From contig CAIJKT010000090.1 in assembly GCA_903821255.1 (NCBI GenBank), positions 1 through 11,002 of the forward strand: a stretch of 11,002 nt of DNA, read 5' to 3'. Each line of letters begins with the position of its first letter. The stretch's first letter is position 1. Origin of the DNA: an uncultured Lentisphaeria bacterium. Lineage in GTDB: Bacteria; Verrucomicrobiota; Lentisphaeria; Victivallales; Victivallaceae. Under the pieces are notes generated by a model. That model searched no databases, had not been told where the DNA came from, and worked only from the letters and a program-made list of their open reading frames with translations. This document shows, piece by piece, positions 1 through 6,686 of the stretch. Both the position numbers and the translations under genes were made by a program.

Positions 1-2
1 AT

Positions 3-350
3 ATGGGAACAATATGTCCATACTGCAATATTGAAGTAAGTGAAAGTTCTATCGAAGCTGAAGACGGGTGCTGTCCGGAGTGCGGAGCTATCATCAGCGT
101 CAATACTATTTTTTCCGATCCTGACAGCGCGGCATTTGACGAAGACGGCGATATCGATATTGACGAAGAATTCAATGCGCCTGATTTCGGCGACGATCTG
201 GACACTCAGGGATTCGGCGGCGATGAATTTGACGATGAATTTAAAGAAGCTTTCGGTGAAGGTTTTGACGATGAAGAATTCCAGGATGAAGATTTCTCCT
301 TTGAAGACTTCAACGAAAAAGGCTTTGACGACGACAACGACAACTATTAA
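3..350 (+). CDS. Small zinc-ribbon protein with acidic, Phe-rich tail
   Basis: I do not recognise this as a named family. The 115-residue product opens with a short zinc ribbon: Cys5-x2-Cys8 (CPYC) and Cys24-x2-Cys27 (CPEC), with an extra Cys23. From about residue 38 to the end it is low-complexity and very acidic: residues 41-115 contain 34 Asp/Glu, 13 Phe and only 2 Lys. The Phe residues recur every 4-5 positions between 71 and 108. The tail is probably disordered. Zinc binding by the head is inferred from the Cys spacing. A role in nucleic-acid or RNA-polymerase binding, or as a charge mimic, is possible but unsupported. The ATG at position 3 is the first possible start inside the window. 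Only two bases precede it, so the ribosome binding site is not visible and the true start could lie upstream. An intrinsic terminator follows 21 bases after the stop. Confidence 0.75.
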   Translation: MGTICPYCNIEVSESSIEAEDGCCPECGAIISVNTIFSDPDSAAFDEDGDIDIDEEFNAPDFGDDLDTQGFGGDEFDDEFKEAFGEGFDDEEFQDEDFSFEDFNEKGFDDDNDNY

Positions 351-371
351 GCCGTTTTATTGTATTTTTGC

Positions 372-399
372 GCCAGGATTTGTTCCTGGCTTTTTTTTT
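372..399 (+). terminator. Rho-independent terminator
   Basis: A 7-bp perfect stem, GCCAGGA (372-378) with TCCTGGC (384-390) around a 5-base loop, is followed directly by nine T residues (391-399). This is a canonical intrinsic terminator 21 bases downstream of the zinc-ribbon gene. It separates that gene from the mutase operon. Confidence 0.93.
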
Positions 400-447
400 G
401 CATCAGACGCCTGCTGAATTTATGTTTAAAAAAAGCAGATGTTAATT

Positions 448-476
448 TTGAGTTTCGCAACTAATGATTATATTAA
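448..476 (+). promoter_or_regulatory. Possible sigma70-type promoter for the mutase operon
   Basis: TTGAGT (448-453) and TATTAA (471-476) are separated by 17 bases and lie 45 bases upstream of the first mutase start. Each box matches the consensus at only about four of six positions. The case rests mainly on position: a terminator lies upstream and a new operon starts downstream. Nothing else gene-like is visible in 400-521. Confidence 0.35.
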
Positions 477-521
477 CCGCAGCAGCTTGAGTATTGAAAC
501 GCTTGAATATACGGAGTATAA

Positions 522-1883
522 ATGCGATCCCTGAAATTAGGTGTTGCCGGCATGCGCGGAGTTATCGGCTCCGGCCTTGCTCCTGCCAGGATCATTGATT
601 TCGCTTCCGCTTTCGGAACGTTTCTCAACGGCGGCAGAGTTATTGTCGCGAGGGATACCAGAATATCCTCCGACATGGTCAGTCACGCCGCTTTTTCAGC
701 TCTGCTGAGTTGCGGCTGCCAGGTTTACGATGCCGGAATCACTTCCGCCCCGCAATTGCATTTTATGGTACCCCATATGAAAGCCGACGGTGCGCTGCTG
801 CTGGGGGCCGGCCATCAGGGCGCGGGCTGGAACGCGGTTATCCCGATTGCGGCAAACGGCGCTTATTTCAACAGCATTCAAATCCAGGAAATGCTGGATA
901 TTTACCACGGCCACCGCTATCAGGTGACGAATTGGGATAAGATCGGAAAAATTCATCCGGTACCGCCTGATTCAGACAGTCAGTATCTTGACGCGCTGTG
1001 TTCTAAAGTTGATGTTGAAGCAATCCGCCTGGCCGGATTTACGGTAGTGGCGGATTTCTGTAACGGCACCGGTTCGGTTATTGCCGAAAAATTTGCATCC
1101 AGACTTGGGATCAGAATGATTGCCATTAATAATTTGCTTTCCGGGATTCTGCCGCATGAGCCGGAACCGCGCCCGCGCAGCGGTTTTCAGGTGCAGTCTA
1201 TCATGGCCCCGCTGAAAGCTGACTGCGGACTGGTCTTCAATACCGACATGAGCCGGCTGGCGGTAGTAACTGACACGGGGGAAACACTTTCGGAAGAATA
1301 TACGTTCCCGCTGATCGCCGATTATATTTTATCAAAAAATCCCGGACAGCATACAGTTGTAACCAATCTGTGTTCTACTAAGACTTTGGACGACATTGTG
1401 AAAAAATATGGCTGTGAACTGGAAAAGACCAGGGTCGGACAGGCGAACATAGTTGATAAAATGGCTGAAACCGGGGCGATCATGGCCGGTGAGGGCAGCG
1501 GCAGTTTTGCGATCAAAGGCTGGGTAAACGGTTTCGACGGTTTTATGGCGGCAGCCATGCTTTTGGAGTCAATGGCCGTCAGGAAAATGTCTGTATCCGC
1601 ATTGGCCTCCGCGCTGCCAAGATATTTTATCGTTAAGAAGGTAATCAACTGTCCGTCTTCTCATGCTTATGCAGTAATCCGCAGTCTCAAAAAGCATTTC
1701 TCCGATGCTGAGATCAATGAAGATGACGGTTTGCGTTTTGACTGGCAGGACGGCTGGATAAGCCTGCGCGCCGCCGCTACCGAACCGGTAATCAGGATGA
1801 TTGCGGAATATCAGAACCGGGAAATGGCTGTAGACCGCGCGCTTTATGTCCGCGGGCTGGTGGAAAGGCTGGTGGCGTCATGA
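522..1883 (+). CDS. Phosphohexomutase-family pseudoenzyme (alpha-D-phosphohexomutase paralogue lacking catalytic residues)
   Basis: At 453 residues this has full family length and the four-domain architecture of phosphoglucomutase/phosphomannomutase/GlmM. It retains the N-terminal GMRGVIG signature (10-16), a GEGSGS sugar-loop-like motif (323-328) and a C-terminal TEP phosphate-loop remnant (420-422). The key catalytic positions are altered. The phosphoserine loop, TASHNP in the neighbour, reads GAGHQG (95-100), so Gly97 replaces the serine nucleophile. The metal loop DPDGDR reads NTDMSR (240-245), leaving only Asp242 of three aspartates. The phosphate loop RPSNTEP reads RAAATEP (416-422). 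Ordinary mutase activity is therefore unlikely. The reading frame is intact, so this is not a decayed gene. GGAG (513-516) sits 5 bases before the ATG. The stop overlaps the next gene's start as ATGA, which favours translational coupling. A regulatory, sugar-phosphate-sensing or heteromeric partner role is inferred. Confidence 0.88.
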   Translation: MRSLKLGVAGMRGVIGSGLAPARIIDFASAFGTFLNGGRVIVARDTRISSDMVSHAAFSALLSCGCQVYDAGITSAPQLHFMVPHMKADGALLLGAGHQGAGWNAVIPIAANGAYFNSIQIQEMLDIYHGHRYQVTNWDKIGKIHPVPPDSDSQYLDALCSKVDVEAIRLAGFTVVADFCNGTGSVIAEKFASRLGIRMIAINNLLSGILPHEPEPRPRSGFQVQSIMAPLKADCGLVFNTDMSRLAVVTDTGETLSEEYTFPLIADYILSKNPGQHTVVTNLCSTKTLDDIVKKYGCELEKTRVGQANIVDKMAETGAIMAGEGSGSFAIKGWVNGFDGFMAAAMLLESMAVRKMSVSALASALPRYFIVKKVINCPSSHAYAVIRSLKKHFSDAEINEDDGLRFDWQDGWISLRAAATEPVIRMIAEYQNREMAVDRALYVRGLVERLVAS

Positions 1884-3256
1884 TCAATTTAAGAAAAACA
1901 TTGAAAGTCGGAGTCAGCGGGATAAGAGGCGTTGTCGGCGAATCGCTCACCCCGCTTCTGGTAGCCTCTTTTGCTTCCTCGTTCGGCAGATATGTAGGCG
2001 GGGGAAGGGTGGTTGTCGGACGCGATACCAGACCATCCGGGGAAATGCTGGAACACGCTGTCGTTGCCGGATTGCTGGCGGTCGGCTGTCAGCCGGTTAT
2101 TCTGGGGATTGCGCCCACGCCAACGGTTCAACTGATGGTTGAAGAAATCAGCGCCAACGGCGGCATCGCTATTACCGCCAGCCACAATCCGGTGGAATGG
2201 AATGCGTTGAAGTTCATTGGTCCGAAAGGGATGTTTCTGGACAGCAATGAAGCTGATGAATTGCTGGATATTTATAATCAGCAGGATCTGAGTTATGCCG
2301 AGGAACAGGATTATCGCGATGTCCGCCAGATGCCTGATGCATTCGAAATTCACCAGAAAAAGATTTTTGACAACATTGACCTCCGGGCCATCCGGGCCAG
2401 GAAGTTTAAAGTGGCAGTAGACTGCTGCAACGGAGTTGGAGCTTTGTTTACCCGCCCGTTCCTGGAAGCTATGGGATGCGAAGTGTCGACGATTTTCGAC
2501 CGTCCTGACGGCGTTTTTGAGCGCACCCCTGAACCGGTAGCGGAAAATCTCAGCGCATTGGAAGAGTTTGTAAAAACCACAGGGGCCGATATCGGTCTGG
2601 CCCATGATCCGGACGGCGACCGGCTGGCGATTGTGGATAACAATGGCAGGGCGATCGGCGAACAATACACGCTGGTGCTTGCCGCCGACCATGTATTGTC
2701 GGAAAATCCCGGCATCGTCGCCGCTAATATCCAGACAACCAGGGCGTTGGAGGATGTCGCGGCTTCGTACGGCTGCGAAGTTGTTTATACCAAGGTCGGA
2801 GAAATCTATGTTGTTGAAAAGATGGTTGAGCTCGCCGCTGAAATCGGCGGCGAGGGCAACAGTGGCGGCGTTATCTGGCGCAGAATTCACCCCGGCCGGG
2901 ACAGTTACGTCGCAATGGCTCTGATTCTGGAAATGCTTGCCGTCAGCGGACAGTCGCTGGATGAAATTGTCGGGAGCCTGCCGCGTTACTGCAACCGGAC
3001 TAAGAAATTCCAGTGCGCTGCATTTGCCGCCCGCGAGATAGTCCGGCATTTCTGCCGGAAATACGCCGACCGGACCCCGATTCTGCTTGACGGATTGCGA
3101 ATCAGAATGAATAAATCATGGATACTGATCCGTCCGTCAAATACGGAGCCGGTGCTCAGGCTTACCGCTGAATCGACTGATGAAAAGGAAGTCAGCGCTC
3201 TGCTGGAGCAATTCTCCAGAGAAATATCCGAATTGCTGCAGCAGTTTACTGCATAA
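1880..3256 (+). CDS. Phosphohexomutase (phosphoglucosamine mutase / phosphomannomutase / phosphoglucomutase family)
   Basis: This 458-residue enzyme has every hallmark of the alpha-D-phosphohexomutase superfamily, which moves phosphate between C1 and C6 of hexose phosphates through a bisphosphate intermediate. It has GIRGVVG (14-20), the phosphoserine loop TASHNP (99-104, nucleophile Ser101), the Mg2+ loop DPDGDR (243-248), the sugar-recognition loop GGEGNSGG (323-330) and the phosphate-binding RPSNTEP (418-424). The VGVSGIRG opening and the GGEGN..GG loop resemble the archaeal-type GlmM/PGM subgroup more than E. coli GlmM, so substrate (GlcN, Glc or Man phosphate) cannot be fixed from sequence. 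The sugar loop seems one residue longer than the usual GGEGNGG form. It starts inside the stop of the upstream inactive paralogue (ATGA), with AAAGG (1864-1868) upstream as a modest ribosome site. The HAD phosphatase follows 12 bases later. Confidence 0.93.
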   Translation: MINLRKTLKVGVSGIRGVVGESLTPLLVASFASSFGRYVGGGRVVVGRDTRPSGEMLEHAVVAGLLAVGCQPVILGIAPTPTVQLMVEEISANGGIAITASHNPVEWNALKFIGPKGMFLDSNEADELLDIYNQQDLSYAEEQDYRDVRQMPDAFEIHQKKIFDNIDLRAIRARKFKVAVDCCNGVGALFTRPFLEAMGCEVSTIFDRPDGVFERTPEPVAENLSALEEFVKTTGADIGLAHDPDGDRLAIVDNNGRAIGEQYTLVLAADHVLSENPGIVAANIQTTRALEDVAASYGCEVVYTKVGEIYVVEKMVELAAEIGGEGNSGGVIWRRIHPGRDSYVAMALILEMLAVSGQSLDEIVGSLPRYCNRTKKFQCAAFAAREIVRHFCRKYADRTPILLDGLRIRMNKSWILIRPSNTEPVLRLTAESTDEKEVSALLEQFSREISELLQQFTA

Positions 3257-3268
3257 CTAATTTATAGA

Positions 3269-3967
3269 ATGGAACAAGAAAGGTTTTCGGTACAGATAAT
3301 GAAAGGTTCTCCTGAGTTTTATTTTTTCGATATGGACCACACCCTTATTGATAATGACTGCGATGTCTCCTGGAAAGACTTTATGGTGGCGGAAAATCTG
3401 GCTCCCAGGGAGGCGCTGAAAATCGCCGCTGATTTTTATCAGACCTATCTGGAAGGCCGCCTCGATCCTGATGCCTTTACCATGTTCCAGCTCAACGAAT
3501 TTATTGGCCGTTCAGAAGCCGAAATGTCGCTGCTGTGTAAAAAGCATTTTGACGTCATGGTCAAATCCAAGATTTATTCCGAGTCGGAAACGCTGGTCAG
3601 AAATACCATTGCCGCAGGTCATCTGGTGGTTCTGCTGACCGCCACCAACAGGATTATCGCTAAACCGCTGGCGGATTATTTCGGTATTGACCGGATCGTT
3701 GCCACGGAACTGGAAGTTGATGCAGATGGACGTTATACCGGCAGATTCACCGGAATATATGCCGCCGCCAAAGGCAAAGTTACCCTGGCTGAGCAGTTCT
3801 GCCGCGATAACGGCTTATCCCTGAAAAATGCCGCATATTACGGCGACAGCATCAATGACCGCTTTATTCTGGATGCCGTAGGCTTCCCGTTTGCCGTCAA
3901 CCCTGATTCCGACTTAAAAAAACTGGCAGCGGAAAAAGGCTGGAAGATTTTGAGTTTCGGCAAATAA
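3269..3967 (+). CDS. HAD superfamily subfamily IB phosphatase (SerB-like hydrolase)
   Basis: The 232-residue protein carries all four HAD motifs: motif I DMDHTL (21-26, nucleophile Asp21 and acid/base Asp23), motif II LLTAT (122-126, Thr124), motif III Lys170 in KGKV, and motif IV GDSINDRFIL (192-201, Asp193 and Asp197). The helical insert between motifs I and II (about 30-110) is the C1 cap typical of subfamily IB, whose members include phosphoserine phosphatase and many uncharacterised phosphomonoesterases. The substrate is unknown. Its place 12 bases behind the mutases suggests, without proving, a sugar phosphate. No good Shine-Dalgarno precedes the ATG at 3269. An in-frame ATG at 3299 would give 222 residues and begin just before the HAD core, with AAAGG 15 bases upstream, so the start is uncertain. 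A weak hairpin built from two TCCGGA copies follows the stop. Confidence 0.88.
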   Translation: MEQERFSVQIMKGSPEFYFFDMDHTLIDNDCDVSWKDFMVAENLAPREALKIAADFYQTYLEGRLDPDAFTMFQLNEFIGRSEAEMSLLCKKHFDVMVKSKIYSESETLVRNTIAAGHLVVLLTATNRIIAKPLADYFGIDRIVATELEVDADGRYTGRFTGIYAAAKGKVTLAEQFCRDNGLSLKNAAYYGDSINDRFILDAVGFPFAVNPDSDLKKLAAEKGWKILSFGK

Positions 3968-4024
3968 ATTCATCCGGATTAAATCTTGCTTCCGGACTTT
4001 GCTAAAAAAGACCGGGAATGATAT

Positions 4025-4030
4025 TATAAT
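4025..4030 (+). promoter_or_regulatory. Perfect TATAAT -10 element upstream of rsmE
   Basis: An exact TATAAT lies 29 bases before the rsmE start, in a short spacer behind the HAD gene. No convincing -35 stands at 16-18 bases; the nearest candidate, TTGCTA (3999-4004), is 20 bases away. It probably drives the rsmE-lipoprotein-hpt operon. Confidence 0.55.
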
Positions 4031-4059
4031 AGTGACTGCATTAATATCAGGAAGCGTTT

Positions 4060-4767
4060 ATGCACTGTTTTTATTGTGAAAAAATCAATTTGCCGGGTTC
4101 TGCGGCTGAACTGGATGAGCGGGACTGGAAGCATCTGTTCAAGACGCTGCGCGCTGTCCATGGCGAAAAAATAATGTTGATGGACGGGCGCGGCGTTACT
4201 GCTGACGCCGTGATTGCTGACGGGCGGGAGATAATCGTTGAGCGCTGCGAACGGACTCCTGAACCTGAAGTAAAACTGCATCTGTATCTGGTTGTGCCGA
4301 AAAAGCAAAAGATGGATCAGTTGTTGAAGCAGTGCGCGGAGATCGGGGTATGGTCCATAACGCCCATGACCAGTGCCCGTTCGGTGGTGCTGGCGTCCGG
4401 CGAGAGTGCGGCGGAACGCTGGGAATCGCTGCTGCTTGAGGGGTGCAAACAGTCGCATAACCCGTTTATCCCTCAAGTTGGAGAAGTAACTAAATTGAGC
4501 GATGCTGTAAAAACAGTAGCCGCACAGCCGGTGATTTCATTTTTCGGCGCGCCGGATGCCCGGATCGCGAGTGATAAAATTGAAAAATCCGGCAATGAGA
4601 TTGCATGGTTTGTCGGTCCGGAAGGCGGATTCACTCAGGAAGAGGAAGCGCTGATGCTTGAATATGGATTCAATAAACTCTGTATCGGGAATTGGATCAT
4701 GCGCGTGGAAACCGCCGCAGTCTGCGGCGCGGCGATCCTGCTGTTTGAAAAGCAGAAAATAACATGA
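4060..4767 (+). CDS. rsmE: 16S rRNA (uracil(1498)-N3)-methyltransferase RsmE
   Basis: RsmE methylates N3 of U1498 in the decoding region of 16S rRNA, using S-adenosylmethionine, on the assembled small subunit. The 235-residue product matches the family in length and layout: an N-terminal PUA-like RNA-binding domain (about 1-68) and a C-terminal SPOUT methyltransferase domain with the trefoil knot. The SAM-binding knot motifs are GPEGGFTQEE (186-195) and IGNWIMRVETA (209-219), corresponding to the family's LG..ILR.ETA. The upstream helix EGCKQS (127-132) matches the family's E.(C/Q)KQ segment, but the Arg often found just after it is replaced here by His133. AGGA (4049-4052) sits 7 bases before the ATG, and a perfect TATAAT lies further upstream. 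This is the first gene of the operon running to hpt; the next gene starts 13 bases after its stop. Confidence 0.93.
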   Translation: MHCFYCEKINLPGSAAELDERDWKHLFKTLRAVHGEKIMLMDGRGVTADAVIADGREIIVERCERTPEPEVKLHLYLVVPKKQKMDQLLKQCAEIGVWSITPMTSARSVVLASGESAAERWESLLLEGCKQSHNPFIPQVGEVTKLSDAVKTVAAQPVISFFGAPDARIASDKIEKSGNEIAWFVGPEGGFTQEEEALMLEYGFNKLCIGNWIMRVETAAVCGAAILLFEKQKIT

Positions 4768-4780
4768 ATTAAGAGGTTTA

Positions 4781-5953
4781 ATGATGATAAATAATCTTTT
4801 ACGCGGAATATTGACGGTATTGGCCGCATTAATTTTCTGTCTGGCTGCCGGCTGCGACTTTATGGAAAGCAGTGATGTCGGCCATCCGCTGTTTAAACAG
4901 GGGAAGCGGGAACTGGAAAAAGAAAACTATGATGAGGCAATTAAATATTTTCAGAAATATCTGCGGGTCAGGCCGGACTCTGCCAGAACCCATCTGATCA
5001 TGGCCGGAATTTACGATGAAAATCTGGATTCCCAGATAAATGCCATTTACCATTATCAGGAATTTATGCGGTTGTCGCCGGATTCCGCCGAAGCGAAAAA
5101 TGCCGAAAAATGGCTGGCAACGGCAAAACGCAAATATTATGTGAAAATGAAAACTAAATTTAACGACCCTGAAGTCGTTGCTTCATTGCAGGATGAACTC
5201 GCAGGAGCGGATATCAGAATAAAAAGACTGGTTGAAGACCACAATAAAATGGTGACGGCAATAGAGGAGGGCAAAAAAAATATTGCTCTATTAAACAGCC
5301 AGTTGGCTTCCGTTCAATCTGAAAAAGAAAAATTTGATGCCGATTTGACCATATCTCAGGAAAAACAGAAAAAAATCGAAACAGACCTGGCTACAGTCAT
5401 TGATAAATATAGAAAACTTGATGCTGAAAATAGAAGATTGCAGCAGCTTTACAGCGAGGAAGTGCAGAAGTCCAGGAATGCCTCGGAGGAGACCGCCAGG
5501 ACGGTTAATGCGTTTAATGCGTTGAAAACAGAGCATGCGAAGACATTGGCGGCGCTGGAAAAAACGAATCAGCCGCAACCCGCCAGGATGACTGCGGTTG
5601 CGCCTGCTGAACAGGTAAAAACGGCTTCGGCCCCCGCAGAGAACCAGATTGCCGCAACCGTTACAATCCCTGAAAAGGCGGTTGAATCCAAATCGGAAGC
5701 GGCACCGGAAACAAAAGCAGAAGAGAAAACGGCTTCGCTGCCGTCTCCTGAATCAGTTTCCGTACCGGAAATCATGAAAATGCGCTTTTATACCGTTAAA
5801 TCCGGTGATACATTAACGAAGATTTCGAAGCAGTTTTACGGTGCCTCGAAATATTACAAACTGATACAGGACGAAAACAAAGCGGAACTTGGATCGGAAA
5901 ACCGCATGATGCCTGGACAGGTATTGCGGATTCCGCCGCTAAAAAGTAATTGA
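4781..5953 (+). CDS. Lipoprotein with TPR, coiled-coil and C-terminal LysM domain
   Basis: This 390-residue envelope protein is modular. A lipoprotein signal peptide ends in LAAGC, so the mature N-terminus would be lipidated Cys25. Two to three TPR-like helical repeats follow (about 36-115), then a long heptad-rich coiled coil (about 131-262), a Pro/Ala/Glu/Lys-rich linker (263-333) and a LysM domain (about 336-386) beginning FYTVKSGDTL. LysM binds N-acetylglucosamine-containing glycans, so the protein probably links a membrane to peptidoglycan in the periplasm. Asp26 directly follows the lipid-bearing Cys; in E. coli Asp at +2 keeps lipoproteins in the inner membrane, which may or may not hold here. 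AGAGG (4772-4776) lies 4 bases before the first of two consecutive ATGs and 7 bases before the second, so translation may begin at 4784. The modules recall CpoB/YbgF (coiled coil plus TPR), but the order is reversed and LysM is added. Confidence 0.87.
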   Translation: MMINNLLRGILTVLAALIFCLAAGCDFMESSDVGHPLFKQGKRELEKENYDEAIKYFQKYLRVRPDSARTHLIMAGIYDENLDSQINAIYHYQEFMRLSPDSAEAKNAEKWLATAKRKYYVKMKTKFNDPEVVASLQDELAGADIRIKRLVEDHNKMVTAIEEGKKNIALLNSQLASVQSEKEKFDADLTISQEKQKKIETDLATVIDKYRKLDAENRRLQQLYSEEVQKSRNASEETARTVNAFNALKTEHAKTLAALEKTNQPQPARMTAVAPAEQVKTASAPAENQIAATVTIPEKAVESKSEAAPETKAEEKTASLPSPESVSVPEIMKMRFYTVKSGDTLTKISKQFYGASKYYKLIQDENKAELGSENRMMPGQVLRIPPLKSN

Positions 5954-5987
5954 CGGCATTTTTGCCTGAATTTAAGGATGAGAGAAG

Positions 5988-6686
5988 ATGAAAAATATTT
6001 TGTTGATTGTGTTGTCCGGTGTATTGTCTGCGGTCATGCTGACAGGATGTCTGTTCAGAGAAGCGCCATATAACGAGGTCGGCTATTTCGACCTGAACAA
6101 TCCCGAAAAAATCCTGCCTGACGGCGCGGTCGTAAAAGTGAATATCTTTAAAAATATTGAAACCGGCAAATACAAAATGGTTTACCGCAACGGAGAATCC
6201 AAGGTTATAGTTGATGAATACAATAAGTGGGTGCAGCCGCCCGACTTGATGATCTCCCGCTACCTTCAGGCGGCTTTCAGTGATGATAAAATCACTTCAG
6301 ACGGCAATACTAAAGCTGAATTTGAGGTATCCGGCACCGTGTTCATGTTCATTATTGACCTGAAAAGCAAAAAAGCTGCGCTTGGAGTATCCTACCGCAT
6401 AACCCGCAATCAGGCTTCCAGTGAGATTGAAATGATCAATAATTCCTGCGTGCTGACATCCAATTTCGAAAAGGAGAATCCGGCGGATTTTGCCAAATCC
6501 ATGTCGGTCTGTGCTGATTTGCTGGCAAAAAGACTTAAAACCGATATTGACTTTCTGATGAAAAAAGAGAGTACAGTTAATACCGCCGGCAGGAATAAGA
6601 CACCCAAGGAAGTAAAACCACAGAATGAACCCGCCAAACCCGAAACCGCTGATAAGCCGGCGGCGGATCCAAAAAAGAACGGCTGA
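5988..6686 (+). CDS. PqiC-like ABC-transport auxiliary lipoprotein
   Basis: The 232-residue lipoprotein has the lipobox LTGC, with the lipidated residue predicted at Cys21. The mature part begins with YFDL (33-36) and contains MVYR (64-67), then a Tyr..KW...PP pattern (Tyr78, Lys80, Trp81, Pro84, Pro85) before a helix. This layout is that of the ABC_trans_aux/PqiC family, outer-membrane lipoproteins that work with MCE/MlaD-type lipid transport systems. The assignment is by pattern and remains tentative. No MCE, permease or ATPase partner gene is in the window, so here it looks like an orphan. The C-terminal 40 residues are a Lys/Pro/Glu-rich low-complexity tail whose DNA also encodes the start of hpt in another frame. 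AGGA (5975-5978) lies 9 bases before the ATG. The gap from the LysM gene is 34 bases and contains only a weak GGCA/TGCC hairpin. Confidence 0.72.
   Translation: MKNILLIVLSGVLSAVMLTGCLFREAPYNEVGYFDLNNPEKILPDGAVVKVNIFKNIETGKYKMVYRNGESKVIVDEYNKWVQPPDLMISRYLQAAFSDDKITSDGNTKAEFEVSGTVFMFIIDLKSKKAALGVSYRITRNQASSEIEMINNSCVLTSNFEKENPADFAKSMSVCADLLAKRLKTDIDFLMKKESTVNTAGRNKTPKEVKPQNEPAKPETADKPAADPKKNG

Noticed and set aside
40..417. 125-residue frame overlapping the zinc-ribbon gene
   Set aside because: It is a shadow of the acidic gene's repetitive codons, runs through the intrinsic terminator and shows no recognisable domain.
1889..3049. 386-residue open frame on the minus strand across the active mutase
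   Set aside because: The plus-strand frame is a clear mutase with all motifs. The antisense product has no domain character or ribosome site and reflects codon bias.
3974..3997. TCCGGA...TCCGGA hairpin after the HAD gene as a terminator
   Set aside because: The stem is a 6-bp self-palindrome with a 12-base loop and only a CTTT afterwards, too weak to call a terminator.
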